Of a DNA stretch of 64,000 bases, positions 31,740 to 41,221 are shown piece by piece. The notes beneath the pieces were generated by a model. The model was not told the DNA's origin and ran no database searches. It was given only the letters and a program-made list of their open reading frames with translations. Positions within the stretch are counted from its first letter, which is position 1; the number at the start of each line of letters is the position of its first letter. The position numbers and the translations under genes were made by a program. Origin of the DNA: Ischnura elegans (taxonomy: Eukaryota; Arthropoda; Insecta; Odonata; Coenagrionidae); the NCBI RefSeq assembly GCF_921293095.1, contig NC_060251.1:93358566-93422565 (forward strand), given 5' to 3'.

Positions 31740-32097
31740 AGTAAGAAATGAGCATGGATAGCACCGTTAACCGTCTCAGAAGCACTTGCTACGACTGGTA
31801 TAAAGCGGAAAGTGTGACTGCAAAAATGCGGACATTCTGACACGCTAAAAACCTTATGTTCAATTAGGGACTCAAAGTCAGAGTGAAGCAATTAATGAAG
31901 AAAATAGAATGTGAAGGCGGAATGTAGTCAAACAGAATAGAGGAAAGGGGTGGTATAATAAATATTGTATATTAGTGATGCAGTGTTCGATTCATAAAAT
32001 TTTAAAGCCGAATTCAACGTAGCGATGGCATTTTACTTTGGAGGAGCGAAATTTGGACAACCGTAAAAGTTGAAGAATTATTTAAAGAACCGCTTAC
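31740..32097 (-). repeat. Composite repeat copy E, segment 3' of the block
   Basis: The segment matches 3430-3798 of copy A in the same orientation, with gaps (TGATAGCACC, AGAGCGGAAAGTG, GACATGCTAAAAACA blocks). It marks the outer end of copy E; sequence left of about 31740 is unrelated. Confidence 0.6.
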
Positions 32098-32442
32098 CCC
32101 AGGAGTAATTTCCATTCGGATCCAAAAATTGGAAAATCCTTTTTTGCCCCAGATCATAAAGAACTGATTTCCATCCGTAGGAAGGGGGTACCGGAGTTGT
32201 TAAGAGGTTTTCTGACGTTGATTTAGTGGGCAATGGTAGGATGGATGGGCAATTTGGCTCTATCGGATCAGGGGATGCACCCATGGGGTGATGGCAATCA
32301 ACTGGCACCGGAAAATCCTCGTCAACAGGAACAGAATCCAAGGATAAAGCCGTGATTGTCGAATCTTGATTCCTCTCGGCATCGAAGAGGTAGTCTTTCA
32401 CCTCCTCCTCTCCCACTATCTTCTCCTTTTTCCCACACGACC
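32098..32442 (-). other. Exon-like block, copy E (one-base insertion near the end)
   Basis: The block is 345 nt between acceptor GCTTCAG and a donor GGG|gtaagc. The frame is open through about 100 codons: KKEKIVGEEEVKDYLFDAER, DSVPVDEDFPVPVDCHHPMG and PSYGWKSVLYDLGQKRIFQF. An extra A in the CCAAAAATTGG run shifts the frame for the last dozen codons. The upstream side stays open to 32485. This is the most diverged of the copies, yet it stays open through most of its length. Confidence 0.55.
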
Positions 32443-32518
32443 CTGAAGCATCAATTAATGAACAGTTGTATATAATAGTCATCACCTCGGGAGGCGATGA
32501 CAGTTGCAGTACACAGTG
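32443..32518 (-). repeat. Composite repeat copy E, short 5' arm next to the block
   Basis: The stretch matches 18384-18460 of copy D (CATCACCTCG..AGG hairpin, GACAGTTGCAGTACA). The match is broken at 32519 by a LINE fragment and resumes at 33226. Confidence 0.65.
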
Positions 32519-33225
32519 AGGAGTCGCCCTATGAACTTCCTACGTGCATGATCGAAGAGCAACCTTGGGAGACGGAGCCATCGGCCTGCCCGCGCCCTAG
32601 CCGGATCGGTGAGTGGTATGCTACAGGAATGCTCGACTTTGATCGAATAATTGTAATAGTAATTCGTAATATACAGTCTACAATTCTTATAATCACGTTC
32701 GAGAGTGATCCATGAGCACTCATTTCCATTGTTTGTGGCCCTAAATTTGCTACCGTTAAGGCATTTGTATTTATTCAAAGTGCTGAAATTGTTTTTTGCC
32801 AGAAGTGGAAATATGCCGAGTTGATATGACAAATATAAATATAATTTAAGGAGTCATTTATCGTAGCAATAAGACCCAAGTTAACTTTATATAAAGGCTG
32901 CTTTTTTTATATGGGGCCAAAGATATTTAATTTCCTGCCCGCTAGAATTAAAAAAAATAAAACCTAAAATGTAATGCTAAGACTTGCAAAAAACTAGCTC
33001 TTCTCTCAAGATATAGTTGAAAATTTATTTTAATGTTATTTATCTAAAACACTCATGTATCATTTACTGCATTTTATGTTTTTGACAGACATTTTGTTAC
33101 TTGATGGTGGCTCAATTCTTGTCTTATGACCTTGGAGACCACTTAAAACTTCTTCTCTTTTTTTCATTGTATTAAGATGTAAAAACATAGTGTACGAGTG
33201 ATAATTTATTATTATTATTTTTAGT
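32519..33225 (+). mobile_element. CR1/Jockey-like 3' end inserted in copy E
   Basis: Plus-strand pieces read EHSFPLFVALNLLPLRHLYL, LKLFFARSGNMPS and DKYKYNLRS, the end of a Jockey/CR1-type polymerase. A 3' region and a (TTA/TTATT)n tail near 33205-33225 follow. Copy D has the same site uninterrupted (GTTGCAGTACATATATAAATTTC at about 18442-18465), so the LINE arrived after copies D and E separated. A minus-strand relative is at 38806-39403. The first 190 bases (32519-32710) are GC-richer and unassigned. Confidence 0.7.
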
Positions 33226-33771
33226 TCATATAAATTTCAAAATACCCTTCTCTCTGTATATCATCGGCATTACGATTTCAATTTTATATTTTCTAGAATT
33301 TGCACTTGAGAATAGTATTTTTATCATGACTGATGTTTCAGTCCTGGTCTACGCTCACGAAAAAAATAATTTCAACTGGAATATGAAAGGTTTTTGGCAA
33401 ATGTCTGAAGTAGGGTTGGAGAAAGCATTTGAAAAACGATAAAAACCAAAATTGGTCACACCATCGCACTTACTTATTTGCTTTCCGATTCCGTAAATGA
33501 AGCAAACAATATCATAATACGCAATTCATACAACAGCATCCATATACATAACTTATTCCCAATGTAAATGTATTAGTCCAAGACTTTTTCTAAACAGGAT
33601 TCATGTTTTCAATGTATTTTTTTCCTCACTATGCTGCCCTAAAGAAATGAAAAATCACGTGTTAGTCATACATAAAGGAAATAATTATTTATTTACGTAC
33701 TCCTTTAATTATATTGTATAATATTTGCTTCGTAAAAATCCTGTGCTTACCACAATAACCTTTCCCTTGAG
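33226..33771 (-). repeat. Composite repeat copy E, 5' arm
   Basis: The arm is nearly the same as 18455-19001 (copy D) and ends at the same junction with the 5' end of an RTE-like element. Few differences are visible over 540 bases, so the D/B and E/C loci separated recently compared with the divergence between their inverted arms. Confidence 0.7.
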
Positions 33772-35175
33772 CTACTACCTTGTCGCGGTGGAAAGGCTTG
33801 CACGTTTCTATTACCCATACAGCTGCACTGGCGGGATTAATTCTAAATTATTCCCGGTAGGGCCATCCATGCCAGATAGGTCGAAGGGTAGGAGCCAGAC
33901 GAAAGGTAGTCCACGTTATGGTGACGCTTGAAAAACACTGCGGCTATGGAAGTGGGGAAACCCAACCAACTACCTCTTCCCTGAAAACATGAAGTACTAC
34001 CAAATGAGCCTCGGAATCTCATCGTCCGGGACCCGTCCGCAAACGGCGGGTGTCGGGCACGGCAGCGAGGTCGGCAAGGTCCTCGGGGTCGTGAACATGC
34101 GAAATACTCGCGAGGCTTATCATCATCACCAGCAGTAGCAGCAATGAAGAAAGAAGAGAAGAAGACCAAGAGTATGGAGAAGAAGAAGTCGGCTATAAAT
34201 GTAGGGACATGGAATGTGAGGACAATGACTAGGGATGTGAAGTTAGAAAATATCAAAAGGGAAATGGATAAAGGGAGGATATATCCTCTTCCGCTGCTGC
34301 TCTTTAACGTGTACACTGAAGATATGGTAAGGGAAGCCTGGGATGAGTTAGAAACTGGAAAAAAAGTGGGAGGAATGATGTTCAAATCAATGAGATTCGC
34401 GGATGATCAGGCGTTCATTAGCAAGTCAGCGAGGGGGATTCAGGCTCTACTGGGTGCGTTAAACGAGCGTTGCGAGGAGTATGGGATGAGGATTAATCAC
34501 AAGATAACTAAGGTTATGCGGTTTTGTAAAGCATCTGGAGCGAGGAATGTGAGACTTAAGATAAAAGTGGGTGGCGAAAAACTTGAGCAGGTTGAGCAGT
34601 TCAACTATTTAGGCAGTACGTTAGAGGAAAACGGATACAGTAGTAAGGACATTAGGAAGAGAATTGCATTAGCAAAGGAGGAGTTCATGATCGGGAAGGA
34701 GCTTCTGAGAGGATCGTTATGTAAGAGTTTAAAGAAAAGGTTAGTGAAAAGTTTGATCTACGGTGCGGAAACGTGGGCATTGAGGAATGGAGACGAGAGA
34801 AGATTGGAGGCATTCGAAATGTGGGTATGGAGATGAATGGAGAGGGTGAAATGGACGGAGAGGAAAAGGAACGATGAACTGCTGGATATGGTTGTCGAGG
34901 AGACGCAGTTTTTAGATGAGGTACGGAGGTGACAGAAAATATGGATGGAGCGAATAGTTAGCGGGGAGGGGATGTTAAAAATGGTGTCAGTGGGTAGAAT
35001 GTTAGGGAAACGAGGGAGGCGAAGGAAAAGAATAGGGTTTTAGTTAGATTGAAAGGGAGTAGGCCTTACAGTAAATTGAAGATGGTAGCGCTGGAAGGAA
35101 AGGGAGGCTCCCAGATCACTTCTTTAGTACTCCATGGAAGCATACCTTAATCGGTAGAATACTGTAATAATAATT
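33772..35175 (+). mobile_element. RTE-like LINE copy 4 (plus strand), internally deleted in frame
   Basis: The 5' region (33772-34140) matches the other copies. A 230-codon open frame follows, then the rest of the C-terminal domain with a stop at 34837 and frameshifts, then a TAATAATAATTATGA-like tail near 35160-35175. It separates inverted copies E and C. Confidence 0.88.
34144..34836 (+). CDS. Endonuclease-RT deletion fusion frame, RTE-like copy 4
   Basis: The frame of 230 codons starts MKKEEKKTKSMEKKKSAINV and enters the endonuclease start GTWNVRTMTRDVKLENIK up to about residue 39 (DKGRIY). A deletion then joins it in frame to RT motif B (PLPLLLFNVYTEDM). Motif C is intact as SMRFADDQAF. 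KVGGEKLEQVEQFNYLGSTL, IRKRIALAKEEF, KSLIYGAETWAL and FEMWVWR follow, then a TGA. Motif A and most of both catalytic domains are absent, so no enzyme activity is expected. It is the longest open LINE frame in the window; openness may be chance preservation. Confidence 0.75.
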   Translation: MKKEEKKTKSMEKKKSAINVGTWNVRTMTRDVKLENIKREMDKGRIYPLPLLLFNVYTEDMVREAWDELETGKKVGGMMFKSMRFADDQAFISKSARGIQALLGALNERCEEYGMRINHKITKVMRFCKASGARNVRLKIKVGGEKLEQVEQFNYLGSTLEENGYSSKDIRKRIALAKEEFMIGKELLRGSLCKSLKKRLVKSLIYGAETWALRNGDERRLEAFEMWVWR

Positions 35176-36478
35176 ATGAAACACGGGCAGTACAATTTTA
35201 CAAGGTTGGGTGATTCTTTGGCATACGATAAGTGGATAATTTTCAAAATAAAGGTTTTATGTTGTATTTGTATGCTGGAAAAAATTGCGTAAACCAGTTA
35301 CACTGAGTTGCTAATCTGCACATTTAGAGGATTTGAAATAAAAGAATTCTTCTTTCCGATAGAAATATTTACATTCCGTAACAATGTAACAGGCTTGCAT
35401 TAATAGAATCGCAATACAGCGTGATTACTCAATACTCAACGGAGCAACAATGGCTTAAGAGGATCCTATCGACCATTACTAGGGTAACCAGCATTCGTTG
35501 TCCGCGACACTCTTTGTACGCAACGTTGAAACGAAGCTCATTACGGTGTGCTTAGTTAATTGCAGATATAGTGAAGAGAGAGATTTGAAAACGCATCCTT
35601 TGCCTTATGTTACATCTGCTGAAGACTTCACGAGAGTAAGACGACGTCCGTGAGTTGTCGAAAGTGAAAACACAGCGTAATGGGGCTGCTATGTGAGTGT
35701 TAAATCGAATTCCTTCCGTTGAATGGATCGAAATGAATTTCTTATGCTATATTTTAGTCCACAAATTGAATATAGCATTTTTAACGGAGAGTAGAAAAAT
35801 ATATTTTAAAGATTTGATGCCTTTCTTCTTAGTAACGGCATCTATGATTCTTATTCCAGGAGTTATGATATAAGAGAGTTACTTTTGGTTACTACAGGCG
35901 CGCAACGAAAATGATATACAAAAAATAATTTGTGTACGAAACTATATTATAATTTCCTTGACGAATATTTCCACGTGATTTTTCATACCTTCAGGGGAGC
36001 ATACAAAGAAAAAAAATAATAGTGAAAATATATGGACCATTTAAGAAAAAGTCAAGGACTAAAGGCATAAATTTGATTTAAATGATATTGTTATTATATA
36101 TGTTTGGGACATTAGGGATGTGTTGCGTATAAATGATATTGCTTACATATTCCGGAATCGGACAACAAATAAAAAAATGCGTAGGTGCGACTAAACTTAG
36201 TTCTTATCGTGATTCCAACGTTTTCTCGAACTTCTATCCTGATATTTGCCTAAAAAACTATCAACTTCCAGTTGAAATCAATTTTTGCGTGTGCATAGAC
36301 CAGCAAAGCAATAACTACTAGAATTAAAATTTGATTGTCAATTTGAATTTTATAAAATATAAAATCGAATTATGCCGATGAAATACATGTGGTAGGGTGT
36401 ATTTTTTAATTTTTTTAAAAATTGTAAATATCATAGCTTCCGAGAACAACCTCCTCAACTGTTGAATTCGTACTTCAG
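35176..36478 (+). repeat. Composite repeat copy C, 5' arm
   Basis: The arm is a close match to copy A (4143-5450, inverted) and copy B (19996-21298). The conserved ATG stretch at 35449 reads ATGGCTTAA, closed at codon 3. The arm leads directly into the exon-like block through a TGAATTCGTACTTCAG acceptor context. Confidence 0.6.
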
Positions 36479-36822
36479 GCTCGTGTGTGAAAAAGGAGAA
36501 GATGGTGGAAGAGGAGAAAGAGGAAGACTACATTTTCGATAACGAGAACAATCAATATTCGACGATCACGGCGGCTTCTTTGGATTCTGTTCCCGTTGAC
36601 GATGATATTCCGGAACCAGTTGATTGCCAACATCCCATGGATGCATCCCCTGATCCGACAGAGCCCAATTGCCCATCCATCCGAGCACCGTCCACTATAT
36701 CAACGCCAGAAGACCTCTTAACAACTCCAGTACCCCCTACCTTCGAATGGAAAACAGTTCTCTATGATCTGGGAGAAAAAAGGGTTTTCCAATTTTGGAT
36801 CAGAATCGAAATTATTCCTGAG
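36479..36822 (+). other. Exon-like block, copy C (intact frame, splice signals)
   Basis: The block is 344 nt, with acceptor TACTTCAG, donor CCTGAG|gtaagc and 114 open codons. It is closest to copy A (NENNQYSTITAASLDSVPVD in both). It differs from copy A at few residues, such as HPMDASPDPTEP for HPMGASPDPNEP. A few first-position GTG/TGT codons precede the Lys-rich start, so no initiator is required inside; it behaves as an internal exon. No known domain. Confidence 0.55.
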
Positions 36823-37411
36823 GTAAGCGGTTCTTTAAATAATTTTTCAAGCTTTCCGGCGTCCAAGTTTCGGTTCTCCTTGGTGAAAGGCCATCGCTAC
36901 TTTGAATTCGGCTTTGAATTGTTATGAATCTAACCCTGCATCTATGATATACAATAAGTATTATCCGATCCTCTTCCTCTATTCTGTCTTACACATTCCG
37001 CCTTCACTCAAACCAACATTTCCGGCTATCTTCTTCTTATTCCGTTATAGCTGCTTCACTTTGATAATGAATCTATATAGGTACGTTAAGTTTTTAGCAT
37101 GTCAGTCCGTCCGCATTTTGTGCAGTTACACTTTCCGCTCTATCTCAGTCGTAGCAAGTGCTGCTGAGATGGGGTATGGTGCTATCAATTTATTCAGCGT
37201 CAGCGGGCGACCCTATGGCACCAGATTTGCTGGTTCTACTGCCAGCTTTTTCAGGCCATAGGTATCGGGTTTTGGTTTGTGCCTCGTTTATGCACCGTAG
37301 GCTGGCTGGGTGATACTCTCTCTTGGCTTCGACTTGACTTTCCGCCAACGCCGAACACGCGTTTTCAGGATGCGAGCGTGAGATTAAATTTTAGGAGACG
37401 AAATTTATAGC
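36823..37411 (+). repeat. Composite repeat copy C, segment 3' of the block
   Basis: The segment matches copies A and B. A deletion near 37190 removes about 20 bases compared with copy B. No coding sequence is supported. Confidence 0.6.
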
Positions 37412-38055
37412 CAGGGATGGTAAATAAAACTAAAAGAAAGTCACAACAATAAATTTCAATAGTTTCACTCCTGGGAGCGAAACGAAATATAATTAAACTC
37501 GTGGAGCTAAATTCGGGGTGGAAAAAAATCGGAGTACAACTGCTACCTGTAGAAACTAAACCAAACCTCTAGGACGAAACTTAACACAGATAATGTTTCG
37601 CACGGGAGGAACGGTGTATTTCACCTTCGAACAGTTTAGTTTCTACCAAGACACCGAGTACGACGTATGATTGGGAGAAGTAGAGGTTCGGCATACCGCC
37701 ATTATTTGCATGCGATACTAATATTTTGACCATAAACAGGAGGACGGTGAACGCAAACTGACCATTCGATTTTTAATTCAATGTTTTAACCTCTCTATAT
37801 TCTGTCACGAAATGGGTCGATTCTATTCCCTCTCATTCCACTCCACTCAACTCCTGGAATTAAAACCTAACTGTGAGCATCAGAGTTTAGATAAATTATG
37901 CTTTTTCCTGAGAGTAAAGTTACGCCACGCGTCGAAACTGAACTCCTTGGTGTTTTTAATTTTGTGCGGAAACGGGTCTAAACCTACACCTCGTATTTTC
38001 GTTTTCCTTCGGGTCTAAATTAAATATTTTCGTTTCGTTTCATTTGCAATCCCTG
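37412..38055. mobile_element. hAT-type MITE, copy C
   Basis: Ends CAGGGATGGTAAATAAAAC and (inverted) CAGGGATTGCAAATGAAACG. The interior is collinear with copy B. The flanks TTTATAGC and ATAATAAC no longer show a clear duplication. Confidence 0.7.
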
Positions 38056-38610
38056 ATAATAACAAATAATATATTCATTCAAAAAACAAAGTTGAATTTA
38101 CACAGTGACGATGTAGTCACAGAGCAGAAACAGAAACCAATGCGAAGCAGGAACCACAAGACAACATCTTCGATTTTATATCAAAAAATGAAAAAAAAAG
38201 TTTTAAATAGAAAAAGAATTTCAAATAAATACTAGGTCAGAAAAAATATTAAAAATTATAAATTTGAAAAAAATCCATCCACTTCAATTACTACGAGGTG
38301 TCTTTTTGGAAATAAAATTTCATAATAAAGCTCCATAAGCTCTAACACTGTTTTTCTCTTCTTTCAGTGATGCCTGTTCGGAATGTTTCAGCAGACAAAC
38401 CAAAATCCTTTGACTATGTACTGAATATATATGCGAAATTGAAATAGTGCTATGTATAAAAATCAGAATGTGCAGAAATAACTACCATTAAAATTGTAAA
38501 AATTGGAAGTTTTAAATTTAAAGCAGTGGAAAAAGGATTTACATTGATTATTTACAAACAATGATTGTGTTTCATTTCAAATATTATGCCGTCATGACTT
38601 ACGGATTTAT
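38056..38610 (+). repeat. Composite repeat copy C, distal arm, first part
   Basis: The arm matches 22889-23520 of copy B with a deletion near 38120. It stops at CGTCATGACT near 38600, where the foldback element family begins. Confidence 0.6.
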
Positions 38611-38619
38611 ACGGGAAAG

Positions 38620-39800
38620 AAAGAAGTCTCCCATTAAAAATAGGGGGGTTTCCTGTTATATTTTTACTGCCTAAATCGAAAGATTATTACTACTGGAGTA
38701 CGTATTTCACGCTTTAAGGTTTTTATATGACAATATCTATTTTTCGCGATTAAATGGAAAGTGAAAATTTTCAGGCGCGCGAAAACGCGACGGGTAAGTA
38801 TGAATAATAATAATAATTTATTACTCCTACATTATGTTTTTACATTTTAATGCAATGAAAAAAAAGAGAAGGATCTTTAGGTGGTCTCCAAGGTATAAGA
38901 CCAGAATTGAGCCACCATCAAGTAACAAAATGTCTGTCAAAAACATAATAATGCAGTAAATGATACATGAGTGTTTTAGATAAATAACATTAAAATAAAT
39001 TTTCAACAGTTTCTTGCGAGAAGAGCCAGTCTAAAGCAAGTCTCTACGTGACATTTGTGGCTTTATTTTTTTTAATTCTAGCGATCAGTAAATGAAATAA
39101 TTTTGGCCCCATGTAAATAAAACAGCGCTTATATAAAGTTAACTTGGGTCTATTTGCAACTATAAATGACTCATTCCTTAAGTTATATTTATATTTGTCA
39201 CTTACACTCGGCATATTTCCGCTTCTGGCAAAAAACAATTTAAGCAGTTTGAATAAATACAAATGCCCTAGTGGCAACAAAATTAGAGCCACAAACAACG
39301 GAAATGAGTGCGCATAGTAATTTTTAGACAGTATTACCCTAATTATTTTTTTTGCAAAATGAGTGCACACTTATGTGTGCTCATGTATGCACTGCCCCAG
39401 CAGATGAATGCCGGGTAAAACTCCGCGTGACGTCGTTCAGGTTCCCGCTGCCGCAAGTGAGGTGACCTTGGGGCGAGGCTCTGAGCGCTGATACGACGCA
39501 GGATGCTAGCAGGTAGCAGAGTACCATGCTAGCTGGTAGCGCTTGGCTTAAATAAGGATTATTCATACCTTATCAAACGAAGAAAACTTTCCGACCTTAG
39601 CCAGTTTTAATAGTTAATTATTAAGACATGTTTCCCCGAGCTCTGTGCCTCATGCATGCTTTGGTAACCTCAGACGATGTAAAACTCCTATCCTCTCGTG
39701 TAGAAACTAGGTCCCTGTGACGTCACGTGGAGTGAAATCGCATGGGCGCCAATCTGCCCTTTTTCAAATGAGGATAAAATTGACCCTTGCCATTCGTCTA
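38620..39800. mobile_element. Foldback family (TAGGGTGGTTTCC), copy a, split by a LINE
   Basis: The left part at 38640-38799 reads GGGGGGTTTCCTGTTAT, CTAAATCGAAAGATTATTAC, then GCGCGCGAAAACGCGACGGG. The element resumes at 39410-39800 with AAAACTCCGCGTGACGTC, GCAAGTGAGGTGACCTTGGG and a GTCCCTGTGACGTCACGTGG segment. Copies are at 41040-41221 and 43185-43860. A CR1/Jockey-like fragment sits inside with a 6-bp duplication. The superfamily is unknown. Confidence 0.6.
38806..39403 (-). mobile_element. CR1/Jockey-like 3' fragment nested in the foldback element
   Basis: The minus-strand frame 39044-39370 reads FPLFVALILLPLGHLYLFKL, SVSDKYKYNLRNESFIVANR and YKRCFIYMGPKLFHLL, the C-terminus of a Jockey/CR1-type polymerase. 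The 3' tail is (TTA)n at 38806-38820 on the plus strand. ATGAAT flanks it on both sides (38800-38805 and 39404-39409). The empty site exists in foldback copy c near 43340 (AAGTATGAATGACGGG). Confidence 0.82.
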
Positions 39801-39869
39801 AACCGATATTTCTAAAACCAAATAATTAGTATATTATTAATAATAATATGAATAATAATGGTGGGTAAC

Positions 39870-40850
39870 GAAAGGCAATCAATGCCTTTCGTTTTCTTTG
39901 ATGAAGGAAACTACCCTATTTAACGGCATGGTACTTGGAGGAGGGGATCGAATGCTTCAATAAGGTCATTTGCACCATGAGGGAAGGGTAAGGAAGGAAG
40001 GGTGGAGAGTAAACCGTCATCACCATTGGTCTGCTCTACAATTATTACGTCAAAGGGAAACTATATTTGAGTAATGGACCTATTGAGGTAAGCAATGCCG
40101 CAGGTAAGTGTAACGAAATGGAGAAATTTTCATAATACTCGGTGAGACACTTGCAGGGTGTGTGGCAGCCGGTGATCAATCACCAGCATTCATCATGCAA
40201 TAAGATTCCCACATGGGCACCACACGATCATAAAAACGTTACGCATGCAAACAGAATATACTTTCACATTCATGGTAAGGTTAAAAATTCTACACTACCT
40301 CAGCCACCTAGAGAGAAGTCCCGTTCACGGGCGTGTGACGTCACTCACTGTAGTGCTACCGCCAGAGCATGGCAGAACTGGGCAGAACAGGAGTAGTCGT
40401 GGTGCTGTCAGCAACGGTGGTGTAGCCGCCGAAGTGAAAAGGTAATTGATGCCTAATTTACTTAGTCAATAAGAAAATAGCCAGCGGGATCCGAGAAAAT
40501 ACTGATACGCATAAACAAAAATATTTTTCAATCTGAAGTTATGCGTTAATACTGCGTCTATTCCACGTACCATATGTCTTCGCCGTTCTCCAGAAAAAAA
40601 AACTATTGATAACTAATTCAGAAATTCCATTGTGAGCTAAAAGTACAACATAACAAGATTTAAATCTGAAATAACTATCTAGAAAAGGCTCTTTGCATCC
40701 AAAGAGAATTTATTCTTCAACACAATAGCGTCTTCTTGGATAAATAATTTCTTTCTGACAGAGTAAAAGGTGTTCACCCAAGATCCCAAATGGATCTATT
40801 AATTAAGAGTGAATTCTTTTTTATTTTGGCACTGAATTAGACATTGCATG
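39870..40850 (+). repeat. Composite repeat copy C, distal arm, second part
   Basis: Inverted 39.93-40.24 kb equals 1-300, and 40.36-40.85 kb equals 24.32-24.79 kb of copy B. The frames at 40142-40396 and 40245-40445 overlap and match the noncoding part of copy B, so I do not call genes. The shared repeat ends at TTAGACATTGCAT near 40850. Confidence 0.6.
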
Positions 40851-40861
40851 TTTCCAAAAGC

Positions 40862-41010
40862 AACGGATGCGTTTTCAAATCTCTATCTTAACTACCTCAG
40901 CGATAAACTCAGCACACAGTATTGAGCTTCGTTTCAACGTTGCGTGCAGCAAATAGCGTCGCGTACAACAAATACTAGTGACCCTGGTAATGGTCGTCAA
41001 AATCCCCTGA
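40862..41010 (-). repeat. Isolated fragment of the composite repeat 5' arm
   Basis: The fragment matches 4975-5165 of copy A in the same orientation (GGATGCGTTTTCAAATCTCT, CCCTGGTAATGGTCG). It is out of context here, which suggests rearrangement at the end of copy C. Confidence 0.6.
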
Positions 41011-41039
41011 ATCGCATATGAGGGGATACAAGTGATTCT

Positions 41040-41221
41040 TTTCTAAACAGAGTGAGGTGAAGTAAATAGGGTGGTTTCCTATAATTTTTTTAATGCCTAA
41101 ATCGAAAGATTATTACTCCTGGAGTACGTATTTCACTCTTTTATATTTTTAAAATTACGATATCTATTTTTCGCGATAAAATGAAAAGTGAAAATTCTCC
41201 AGTGCGCGAAAACGCGACGGC
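41040..41221. mobile_element. Foldback family, copy b (one arm)
   Basis: The sequence from TAGGGTGGTTTCCTATAA to GCGCGAAAACGCGACGG matches the first 170 bases of copies a and c. The central and right parts are missing. Confidence 0.65.

Noticed and set aside
40142..40445. Two overlapping plus-strand frames of 84 and 66 codons
   Set aside because: They lie in the distal arm shared with copy B, where they are not conserved as frames.
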